The notes beneath the pieces are model-generated. The model saw nothing but the letters and a program-made list of their open reading frames with translations, ran no database searches and was not told where the DNA came from. Below, one piece after another: positions 16,128 through 24,484 of a stretch of 64,000 bases of DNA (position 1 is its first letter; each line of letters opens with the position of its first letter). The translations under genes and the position numbers were made by a program. This DNA comes from Nostoc sp. FACHB-892 (GTDB lineage: Bacteria > Cyanobacteriota > Cyanobacteriia > Cyanobacteriales > Nostocaceae): NCBI RefSeq assembly GCF_014698795.1, contig NZ_JACJTR010000001.1, forward strand, positions 310,001 to 374,000, given 5' to 3'.

Positions 16128-17987
16128 ATGATAGCTAATGGAAAACACTATTTAAAAAGGATTTTTATCTTACTTAGTCACTTAAGTCATAATTGGAATA
16201 TATCTAAAAAAATTAGTTATGGCTATGCTTTGGCAGTTAGTATTACTTTTATCGGTACAACCTGCGGTTTGTTACTTGCATACCATTATGAAACAATTGC
16301 TCAGAAAAAATTAAATTTATCTTATCAACAACAATCTCTATTAAAAGATTTAGAAAATGCAATAACTAGAGTGCGGCTACACCCACAAAGGTTAGTTACC
16401 GTATTAGAAAGTTCTATTTGGTTAGAATTTGAAAAAAATAGATTTTTAGATGAGATTAGTCAAGTTGAGCAGCAATTGTCAAGAATCGAAACTTTTGTAA
16501 ATATTTATGCTCATGATTCAAAAGTAAAGAATACAGACTTATTAAATTTATTGGATAATTATAAAAAAACTACAAAAGTCTATACTTTGATAGTAAAAAG
16601 CTTTTGGCAGCAGATTGAACAAAACCAATTGTTAGCAAAAAAAACAAAAGTTGATCAGCAAGAGCTATTATTTTTTTTCAAAAAACAAGTTAATATTTCG
16701 ATTGAATTTGAGAAACTTTCAGACGAGTTGATTCGGATAATTGGATATGCTGAAATTCAAGAAAAGCAAGCATATGCTAGTTTTGATAGGGCACAAAAAC
16801 TGCGAATTAAAGTTATCCTTGGAAGTATGCTGTTATCAGCTGCGATCGCAGCTATACTAGCAATATATACCAGTAAGTTAATTGCTCGTCCCCTACAAAT
16901 AGTTACTAACGTTGCTATAAAAATCACACAAGAATCCAATTTCCAACTCAGAGCTAATGTCACCAGCAACGATGAAGTAGGGATATTAGCTAATTCTCTG
17001 AATCAATTGGTGGAATGGGTAGGAGATTACACCCAAGAACTAGAACTAGCTCGCCAAAGTTTAGAGCAACGGGTAGAAGAACGAACCCAAGAACTAGAAC
17101 TAGCTCGCCAAAGTTTAGAAAAACGGGTAGAAGAACGAACCCAAGAACTTCAAAAAACCTTGCAAGACTTAAAAGAAACTCAAGGGCAATTAATTCAAAC
17201 AGAAAAAATGTCTTCTCTTGGGCAGATGGTAGCAGGTATAGCTCATGAAATTAACAATCCTGCTAATTTTATTTATGGTAATATTCAATGTGCCAGTGAC
17301 TATACTCAAGACTTGCTTAATTTAGTGAGTTTATATCAGCAAGAATATCCAGATCCCATCTGGTTGATTGAAGAAAAAATCGAAGAAATTGATTTAAAGT
17401 TTATTCATAAAGATTTGCCACTCTTGCTTTCTTCCATGAAAACTGGAACTCAGCGCATCCGAGAAATCGTATTATCTTTGCGAAACTTTTCCCGATTAGA
17501 TGAAGCTGATATGAAAGAGGTAGATATTCATGAAGGAATTGAGAATACGTTGTTAATTCTGAATCACAAACTTCACTCAGAAATTGAAGTAATTAAAAAC
17601 TATAGAATTTTACCCTTAGTTGAGTGTTATCCAGCACAACTAAATCAGGTATTTATGAATATTCTAAATAATGCCATAGATGCTTTGCTAGATCACAAAG
17701 CTGATTTAGATAAAAATAAAAAAATTATTATAAATACATTCAATATAGATGATGTTTACATTAAAATAGGTATCAAAGATAACGGCTCTGGAATTCGACA
17801 AGAGATTAAAAATAAACTGTTTGATCCTTTTTTTACAACTAAACCAGTTGGTAAAGGAACTGGGTTAGGTTTAAGTATTTGTTATCAGATAATTGACAAA
17901 CATAACGGTAAAATAGAAGTAATCTCAGAATTTGAACAAGGTACAGAATTTATAATCTTATTACCAATAAAAACACAACTAAACTAG
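16128..17987 (+). CDS. membrane sensor histidine kinase
   Basis: A 619-residue histidine kinase. Membrane helices lie at about 32-53 and 228-250, enclosing a 175-residue, mainly helical extracytoplasmic domain. A HAMP domain (to about 300) and a coiled coil (300-365) follow. The kinase core shows the H-box GIAHEINNP (His near 373), N-box QVFMNILNNAIDAL, G1 DNGSG, F-box DPFFTTK and G2 GKGTGLGLSI. The coiled coil contains a perfect-looking 54-bp duplication. It follows the binding-protein gene by 19 bases, so the two probably form a binding protein-kinase signalling pair. No response regulator is adjacent. Confidence 0.92.
   Translation: MIANGKHYLKRIFILLSHLSHNWNISKKISYGYALAVSITFIGTTCGLLLAYHYETIAQKKLNLSYQQQSLLKDLENAITRVRLHPQRLVTVLESSIWLEFEKNRFLDEISQVEQQLSRIETFVNIYAHDSKVKNTDLLNLLDNYKKTTKVYTLIVKSFWQQIEQNQLLAKKTKVDQQELLFFFKKQVNISIEFEKLSDELIRIIGYAEIQEKQAYASFDRAQKLRIKVILGSMLLSAAIAAILAIYTSKLIARPLQIVTNVAIKITQESNFQLRANVTSNDEVGILANSLNQLVEWVGDYTQELELARQSLEQRVEERTQELELARQSLEKRVEERTQELQKTLQDLKETQGQLIQTEKMSSLGQMVAGIAHEINNPANFIYGNIQCASDYTQDLLNLVSLYQQEYPDPIWLIEEKIEEIDLKFIHKDLPLLLSSMKTGTQRIREIVLSLRNFSRLDEADMKEVDIHEGIENTLLILNHKLHSEIEVIKNYRILPLVECYPAQLNQVFMNILNNAIDALLDHKADLDKNKKIIINTFNIDDVYIKIGIKDNGSGIRQEIKNKLFDPFFTTKPVGKGTGLGLSICYQIIDKHNGKIEVISEFEQGTEFIILLPIKTQLN
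17031..17148 (+). repeat. 54-bp in-frame tandem repeat in kinase gene
   Basis: Two near-identical 54-bp units (starting 17031 and 17085) plus the start of a third at 17139. They encode 18-residue coiled-coil units beginning with TQELELARQSLE and ending in RVEER. The period keeps both the reading frame and nearly five heptads (about 2.6 heptads per unit), so it lengthens the signalling helix. Confidence 0.85.
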
Positions 17988-18013
17988 TGCCACTGCGTGA
18001 ATAAAACGCAGCC

Positions 18014-18778
18014 TCACATAAAATTAGTATTAACTCTCAGGCGTACTAGCAAATTATGCAAAGCCGCATTCGCCGAAGGTGTTTCGGGTAATGGGCTAGA
18101 TTTATATGCCTCATGCAACTTATTACGCAGACGTTCATATTCTATTTGATGAAAAGCTAGATTAGCATTTGACAAAATAGACCTTTCTGTACCTGCTAAC
18201 TTTTGAACGATTAAATCATGAATATATGGTAAATTAAAAACCTCATCCAGCTTAATTAAATTAGCTTCAACTACACCTGTTTGCATCAGATGAATGCCAG
18301 TCAAGAGAACTCGATAAACATAAAGTAATGCCTTGAGCCGATACGTCTGTTCTTTATTAAAAAGTTTCCATTGTGTTGCCGCAAAACCAATATAATGGTA
18401 ATAATGGTGACAAGTAATGCAATCTTTGGCAATAAATTTTAATTCTTCATGTTCTGGTGAAGTTGTTAATACTAAAGGTGAATATAGTTGTTCTAACACG
18501 TAACCGTTCTTTTTAAGTAGCATTAAAAAGAATTTTTTGACATCCTGAGTTACTAAATCAATTTCCAAAGATTCACAAACTTCTGAAACTTCAATAGTTT
18601 CATCCCCAGTTTCTAATCCCACCACTTCTTCAACTGGTAAAATATGCACCCCACGCAAGTCATAATCAGAATCAGGTGACGGAAATCCATATAAGTGAGA
18701 GCCACTAATGATGGCGAATAAAAGCGGGTAAGGCTGTTGCCTAATAATTGTGTTAATTAAAGGTGGAATATTCATCAT
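18014..18778 (-). CDS. predicted nucleotidyltransferase (COG3541-like)
   Basis: A 254-residue protein of the DNA polymerase beta-type nucleotidyltransferase superfamily. The active-site pattern is SGSHLYGFPSPDSDYDLRGV (GS-x9-DxD) at about residues 24-43. The rest is helical, with HHYYHYIGFA and KALLYVYRVLLTGIHLM, as in the YcgL/COG3541 group of phage and bacterial enzymes. The acceptor substrate is unknown. Its start codon (18778, or 18775 for the second Met) overlaps the start of the divergent EgtC-like gene. Confidence 0.8.
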   Translation of the reverse strand: MMNIPPLINTIIRQQPYPLLFAIISGSHLYGFPSPDSDYDLRGVHILPVEEVVGLETGDETIEVSEVCESLEIDLVTQDVKKFFLMLLKKNGYVLEQLYSPLVLTTSPEHEELKFIAKDCITCHHYYHYIGFAATQWKLFNKEQTYRLKALLYVYRVLLTGIHLMQTGVVEANLIKLDEVFNLPYIHDLIVQKLAGTERSILSNANLAFHQIEYERLRNKLHEAYKSSPLPETPSANAALHNLLVRLRVNTNFM

Positions 18779-19565
18779 GTCCCGTTTACTTGCTTACCTC
18801 GGTTTGCCTGTTTCTTTAGAGCATCTTCTGTATAAACCAGAGCACTCATTGATAGTCCAGAGTTATCAACCCCACGAAATGCCCTCTGGGGTAGTAAATG
18901 CAGATGGTTTTGGTGTGGGTTGGTATCATAACCAAAAAGATATCGAACCCTTTACCTACAAAAATACCCTACCTATTTGGAATGACATAAACTTACCCAG
19001 TCTCAGCCGTTACATTGAATCAAAGTGTGTACTTGCTTATGTCCGCAGTGCTACATCCGAACAAGCCGTAGATTTTGCTAATTGTCAGCCCTTTAAGCAT
19101 CAACAACAGCTATTTATTCATGATGGAAAAATCCAAAATTTTCGCAAAACATTACACAGAAAAATCCGCAGCACTTTAACTCAAGATTTTTATGAAAAAA
19201 TTAATGGTAGTACTGACTCAGAACACATTTTTGCATTGTTACTTTCACAAAGTAAAATTAACAAACATCGACCTCTAGAGTATGCTTTACGTACCACATT
19301 ATTAACACTCTTAGAGATGGCAAAGCGCTATCAAGTAGAAGCCTCAATTAATGTAATCTTTAGTGACGGACATCGCCTGATAGCTTCTCGCTTTGCTACC
19401 ATCTCCCCAGCTCCATCTCTTTATTGGATACGAGATTCTCTGGCTTTTTCAAAATCTGTAATTATCGCATCCGAACCACTATTTATAGGTAATTGGATAG
19501 CTTTCCCAGAAAATAGCATCATTACTGTGGGAACAGACGGTGAGATCCAAATTGAGCAAATTTAG
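18777..19565 (+). CDS. EgtC-like glutamine amidotransferase-fold protein with altered active site
   Basis: A 262-residue class II amidotransferase (Ntn-hydrolase) homologue of the EgtC/Dug3 group. EgtC normally removes glutamate from gamma-glutamyl-hercynylcysteine sulfoxide. The family pattern is clear: MSRLLAYLGLPVSLEHLL, LIVQSYQPHEMPSG, VNADGFGVGWY, LAYVRSAT and CQPFKHQQQLFIHDG. However, the nucleophilic Cys2 is Ser (TCC), and the oxyanion-hole HNG motif reads HDG. A start at 18777 is chosen because of family alignment and the AGGTGG site at 18761-18766; the upstream in-frame Met at 18750 offers no Cys either. It precedes egtD by 290 bases. It may be inactive or changed in function. Confidence 0.82.
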   Translation: MSRLLAYLGLPVSLEHLLYKPEHSLIVQSYQPHEMPSGVVNADGFGVGWYHNQKDIEPFTYKNTLPIWNDINLPSLSRYIESKCVLAYVRSATSEQAVDFANCQPFKHQQQLFIHDGKIQNFRKTLHRKIRSTLTQDFYEKINGSTDSEHIFALLLSQSKINKHRPLEYALRTTLLTLLEMAKRYQVEASINVIFSDGHRLIASRFATISPAPSLYWIRDSLAFSKSVIIASEPLFIGNWIAFPENSIITVGTDGEIQIEQI

Positions 19566-19855
19566 TGTAGAAAAGTTTATTTTTCAAACCTTCTATGAAT
19601 ATTGCCCGAAAAATTTTGCGCTATTCCAAGATATGGATGAAGCCACATTCTATAGTTAGCCTCATCCTGACTTAAGCCGCTGTTGGCTGGTAATTGGGGC
19701 ATATTGTCATTTAAATCGCTAAATCCCTAAAAATAACTTTAGAACTTGAGCAATATGGCTCAAGCATGATTTTATTAGCTATGGCTATATGTTTCACTAA
19801 TTAGGGTAAAGGTCCCATCACAGGTAATCTATTACGCCAAGCATACGGAGGTTTA

Positions 19856-20890
19856 ATGTCGATATCTAAAGCTGCCAATAGGAACGTTACTTCTCAAAGC
19901 AGCGTTGAAAAACGCTTGCAGATACAGCGTTTGCTAGCTGCGACTCAAATAATTGCACCTAGTACTGGGAGTGATGTAGTAAAGGGATTAACTCAAACAT
20001 CTAAATCTCTACCCCCCTGTTACTTTTATGATGACCGTGGTTCTGAGCTATTTGAGCAAATCTGTGATTTACCAGAATATTATCTCACACGCACAGAAAC
20101 AACGATTTTACAGCAGTATGCTGGCGAAATTGCCGAGATAACTGGCGCTTGTGAATTAGTAGAACTTGGCAGTGGCAGTTCTACCAAAACCCGCATTTTA
20201 CTAAATGCCTACCAGCAGCTAGGCTATCCCCTGCACTACCTACCAATTGATGTATGTGCAGGTATGTTAGAAAGTAGCGCCAAGCAGTTATTAAGAGATT
20301 ATCCCTCACTGCAAGTTTATGCTTTAGCGGGAACCTATGAATTAGCCCTTGCAAAACTCCTACCGACGCAATTACCCAGCCGAATGGTTTGTTTTATTGG
20401 TAGCAGTTTAGGTAATCTTACACCTAGTGAGTGTGATGTTTTCTTCTCTCAAATTACAGAAGCCCTACAAGTAGGTGAGTATTTCTTGCTGGGAGTAGAT
20501 TTACGAAAGCCAAAACAGATTTTAGAACCAGCTTATAGCGACAGTCAGGGAGTGACGGCAGCATTTAACGTCAATATGCTAGAGCATTTAAATCAACGGT
20601 TTGAGGGGAATTTTGACACTACCCAGTTTGAACACTGGGCGTTTTACAATGAAAGTGAGCATCAAATAGAAATGCATTTACGCAGCCTGCGATCGCAAAT
20701 TGTAGAATTACGCGCTCTTAATCTCAAGGTTAATTTTGCATTAGGTGAGACTATCCTCACCGAAATTTCCCGCAAATTTGACCTCAATACTCTCAAGCAG
20801 CAACTCGCTGCACAGGGTTTATCACCTCTTCATGTATGGACAGATCCAAATCAATGGTTTGGTTTATTACTCTGTCAACTGCAAGCATAA
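19856..20890 (+). CDS. egtD: L-histidine N-alpha-methyltransferase
   Basis: EgtD trimethylates histidine to hercynine with SAM, the first step of ergothioneine synthesis. The 344-residue protein has the family landmarks: LPPCYFYDDRGSELFEQICDLPEYY near residue 43, the SAM-binding LVELGSGSSTKTRILL near residue 100, PIDVCAGML and the FIGSSLGNL motif near residue 182. The substrate-binding LLGVDLRKP follows. It has a good ribosome-binding site (GGAGG, 19847-19851 region) before ATG 19856. It lies after the EgtC-like gene; no egtB sulfoxide synthase lies in the window. A strong hairpin follows it. Confidence 0.93.
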   Translation: MSISKAANRNVTSQSSVEKRLQIQRLLAATQIIAPSTGSDVVKGLTQTSKSLPPCYFYDDRGSELFEQICDLPEYYLTRTETTILQQYAGEIAEITGACELVELGSGSSTKTRILLNAYQQLGYPLHYLPIDVCAGMLESSAKQLLRDYPSLQVYALAGTYELALAKLLPTQLPSRMVCFIGSSLGNLTPSECDVFFSQITEALQVGEYFLLGVDLRKPKQILEPAYSDSQGVTAAFNVNMLEHLNQRFEGNFDTTQFEHWAFYNESEHQIEMHLRSLRSQIVELRALNLKVNFALGETILTEISRKFDLNTLKQQLAAQGLSPLHVWTDPNQWFGLLLCQLQA

Positions 20891-20974
20891 AGCAAATCAG
20901 AGTATACTTCATATATATAGAGGATAGAGGTTCTCAGTTGAGTCCAATATTGACTTAACAAGAACAACCCACAC

Positions 20975-21008
20975 CAGTGAGAGAGATTCTAATTTTTCTC
21001 TCTCACTG
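20975..21008 (+). terminator. 12-bp perfect hairpin after egtD
   Basis: CAGTGAGAGAGA (20975-20986) pairs perfectly with TCTCTCTCACTG (20997-21008) around a 10-base loop. A short T-run (21016-21021) follows a little downstream. It is the probable transcription end of egtD and may also serve the convergent gene at 21101-21433. Confidence 0.7.
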
Positions 21009-21100
21009 TGGTAGCATTTTTACCAGTTACTGATGTATCTTATATGTCAATGTACATCTTTAATTAGCCCAAACAAATAAACTAAATATTTAGCCCGTGA

Positions 21101-21433
21101 TTATTGCTGCATCGAAGGTGTGGGAAAAATTCTGCTGAATATAGGAACCCGTGGCTGCGGCTTAGTTGCAGTTATATTGGCATTATCAGCTAAATTGGCA
21201 TTAGCACCAGAAGAATTATTGGCTGCCTCAGAGAGGATAGGTGGTTTGCTATTAGTAGAATTGGCAAAATCGCTCAATTGGATAGCCGAAGGTGAACTTG
21301 AAGATATGGAAGTAATATTATCAAGATTTTGGCTGTTAGATTTTACCGGAGTTTCAGCTTGAGATGGAGTAATGATGAAAGCCGAGCTTGTTCCTAATGC
21401 CAGTATGAGCAGATTAAAAATATATTGTCGCAT
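21101..21433 (-). CDS. small secreted protein of unknown function
   Basis: A 110-residue protein with a clear Sec signal peptide: MRQYIFNLLILALGTSSAFIITPSQA, probable cleavage after Ala26. The mature part is rich in Ser, Asn and Ala and low in complexity (SSSSPSAIQL, NNSSGANANLADNANI), so it is likely disordered or a cell-surface component. No cysteines or recognised domain. It converges with egtD. It has no obvious operon partner; the upstream 1.7 kb is gene-free. Confidence 0.65.
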   Translation of the reverse strand: MRQYIFNLLILALGTSSAFIITPSQAETPVKSNSQNLDNITSISSSSPSAIQLSDFANSTNSKPPILSEAANNSSGANANLADNANITATKPQPRVPIFSRIFPTPSMQQ

Positions 21434-23160
21434 GGGAATTTTTCAAATTGGTTAATAAGTGTTTAAAGCTTCAAGAAGTTGTATTCGTTCTCAGTTGGAA
21501 ATAAAATCTTGATTTTCCAAGATAAATCACCTCGCTGTTAGAGAAAACCTGATTACAGCGATTTGCAGATGAATAGACTAGTAACGTATACTTTGGATTT
21601 GAATGCAGCTTAGTACATTGATTCACTCATGAAAGCTAACTCCTTCAGCTACCTTTTTCAGAAGGTAAGGAGAAGCTAAACTCTACTCTCCTTTTAAGAA
21701 AAAGTTTATTGTATAATTACGGAATCAATATTATAGAGAGTCTGCAAATAGATCCACTTGGAATAATTGACGTTTATTCATCAATTAAGCCAGCACAACT
21801 ATTAATAATTTAGTTGTATTTGTCTTATTCTTAAATGAGGAATTACACTGAACTTTGTGAAAAAACTAATTTTCAGCAAATCATCCGCTAAATCGCATAT
21901 TTAATGAACTACAACCAACAATATATAAAGTTTTAATAAAACGTGATTTTTATACAGTGGCTTTCTTGAAGGAGGCAGGCTAGCCAAATTCATTAATGGT
22001 TCACACAGGGTAAGCAAACAGTATAAACGCGCTCAATGAGCAAGTATACTGGCATCCGTTAAGTTGATACAGCAGTTTTCAGGTATTTAAACTACAACTG
22101 AGACAGAGAACAGGGAGTTGTATAGTCCAATTATTTAAAAGCGCTGTTAACTGACGTAAGTAAAAAGAAGTGACGAGATGAGATTCTATAGTATTTACAT
22201 CTCACCCATCACTCCTTATAGTTTGCGCGTTGATAAGCTGTTACGCATTTTTAAATTACAACAGCTTACTACTTGATTTATCCTCTAACTAAAGAGGCGA
22301 ATAATTATTAAGTTTATTATGTGATTTTATATACAAATGCTTTTAACTTATAATATCCATTAGTCTTATTCTTGTTTATGCCAGATAGTTACTTAATGGA
22401 TTTATTGTGGAAATCGAAAAGCTCAGATTACCGACTTTTCCAACAAGTTGAGATATTTTTGTTACTATAATATGTATTCATAAGCACAAAAAAACTTAAC
22501 TTATATTATATATCTTTGGTAGTATTAGCTTGATGCCTGTGATGGAAGTTAGGGAAAAAATTATAAGTTATGCTAAGTAATTATGGAAACAATGATTATT
22601 AGCAGCTAAATCATTCATTGGGATAATGGCAAAGTAATTTAAACAAAAATAGGGGTTTAAGGTTTAGATCCAGGGTTTTCTGACTGAGGTGTTTTATCTA
22701 ATTTCTCTGCCAGATATAATTGTGACTGATTTGTAAGTTAAGTTACAAATTAGCATAATTTGAGGTTAGCGGATTTTGCATTCGTATTTAGTTGAGTTTA
22801 CCGAATCTTCCCACTGAAGGTAGAAGTAATATTTAGTAAAATGCCGTAGGCTTTTTTACAAAAAGCATCTGAGTGCAATATACACTCTCTAATTCCCTAG
22901 ATTCAATCTGCTTTGAGCATCTAGGTTAAATGCAATACGTGTCAATTACAAAACTAGACCACGTGTAGCGTTATGGGACATAATAAATTGTCCAAAATCT
23001 AGAATAAACGTACTCTTATAGGTTTTATTGAATAATAATTCCAGTATATATTTAGTTAAAATTAGAACTTAGCAATGCAAGAAATGCTGCAATTATTATT
23101 CAGTAATTTACCTAGTAGATTTTTTGCTTAAACTCTGCAAGTAAGTAGCAGGAATTTAAG
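21434..23160. other. long gene-free AT-rich region
   Basis: No convincing gene on either strand in 1.7 kb, an unusually long gap. An imperfect inverted repeat at about 22170-22215 (AGTGACGAGATGAGAT with ATCTCACCCATCACT) could form a hairpin. No tandem repeats or interspersed GC-rich repeats are seen, unlike the other gaps. It may contain a long 5' leader for the PAS-Crp gene or unannotated small RNAs. Confidence 0.6.
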
Positions 23161-24330
23161 GTGAACATAGAAAAATTTATCCAACACTCAGAAACATTGC
23201 ACAATCGTTTAGCAGATTTATACCAAACTGCTAGCGTATTACCTTGGATTTCACCGGATCTTCTGCCGCATGCTTTTAAGGAACTTTATAACACCTCAAA
23301 GGTAGTGCAGTTAGCAGCAGAAGAACTCCATCAGCAAAATGAGGAACTAATACAAACACGGAATTGCTTAGAAACAGAACGCCAATACTATCAAGAATTA
23401 TTCGAGTTTGCGCCTGAAGCCTATTTAGTGACTAATATAGAAGGAATCATTCAAGATGCTAACTTTACCGCAGCTAAATTGCTCAATGTTTCAAAGCAAT
23501 TGTTGGTGGGCAAACCCATAATTAGCTTCGTCCCTCTAGAAGAACGTCAGCACCTTCGTAGCGAACTCATCCAACTGTCTCAATCAGATAGAGTTAAAGA
23601 GCTATTGATACGTTTGCAACAACGTCATGGTGATTTCTTTGATGCAGCTTTGACAGTGGCAGTTGCCCGCAATCCACAGGGTAAAGCAACTTCTCTACGC
23701 TGGGTATTACGCAATATTAGTGAACGGAAGCGAGTAGAATCGGCAGTAGTCAAAAATGATAGCGACTTCTCTCATGATCGTCCCGTGCAAAAATATTCTA
23801 AAGGAGAAACTATCCTCCTTAACCCATTAGTAATTTTATATGTTTGTCAGGGTTTGGTCAAACTTAGTACCTATTGTGAAACGGGTGAAGAAGTTTTAAT
23901 AGGATTGGCAACAGCAGGAATGGTTTTTGGCTCTAGTTTGACATCTCTAAACATTTACCAAGCCACAGCCCTCTCTGATGTTGAACTAGTGTCAATTTAC
24001 GCAGCAGAGATAGCTGCTTCCCCTAACCTGAGCCATATCCTTTTACCAAAAATTAATCAACGCTTACGGCAAACAGAATCTTTTTTAGTCATTTGTGGAA
24101 GACGACGAGTACAAGAGCGCTTACACCATCTATTACAACTTTTGAAACAGGAAGTTGGTGAAAGTGTGCCGGGGGGAACTCGCCTAAATGTTCGCTTTAC
24201 TCACGAAGATATTGCTAGCGCTTGCTGCACTACCAGAGTAACAATTACACGATTGCTCGGAAAATTACAAGAGGAAGGTAAAATCAGTTTTGACTTAAAT
24301 AAACACATGATATTAAGAGATTTTGATTAA
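23161..24330 (+). CDS. PAS-Crp fusion transcriptional regulator
   Basis: A 389-residue protein joining a sensor to a Crp/Fnr-type output. Residues about 30-80 form a coiled coil, then a PAS domain (about 80-190: FEFAPEAYLVTNIEGIIQDANFTAAKLLNVS...GKPIISFVP). A cNMP-binding-like beta roll follows (about 210-300), and a winged helix at the end (FTHEDIASACCTTRVTITRLLGKLQEEGKI, about 345-375). The beta roll shows no clear cyclic nucleotide phosphate-binding Arg-Ser motif, so a different signal is likely, sensed by PAS. The start is GTG at 23161, with AGG upstream. It is 150 bases from glpK on the same strand. Confidence 0.82.
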   Translation: MNIEKFIQHSETLHNRLADLYQTASVLPWISPDLLPHAFKELYNTSKVVQLAAEELHQQNEELIQTRNCLETERQYYQELFEFAPEAYLVTNIEGIIQDANFTAAKLLNVSKQLLVGKPIISFVPLEERQHLRSELIQLSQSDRVKELLIRLQQRHGDFFDAALTVAVARNPQGKATSLRWVLRNISERKRVESAVVKNDSDFSHDRPVQKYSKGETILLNPLVILYVCQGLVKLSTYCETGEEVLIGLATAGMVFGSSLTSLNIYQATALSDVELVSIYAAEIAASPNLSHILLPKINQRLRQTESFLVICGRRRVQERLHHLLQLLKQEVGESVPGGTRLNVRFTHEDIASACCTTRVTITRLLGKLQEEGKISFDLNKHMILRDFD

Positions 24331-24484
24331 TTACTTATGGGTATCCCATGAGAAAATGTGACCTTATTCTTATCTTCTTATCTCGCAGAGAGGCATCGCA
24401 GTATTCAAAAATGTACCCAAAATAATGTATATCTAAATTTGACGTGTATTGCTAAAATCGCGATCGCAGCATGTCAAAGCAGCT

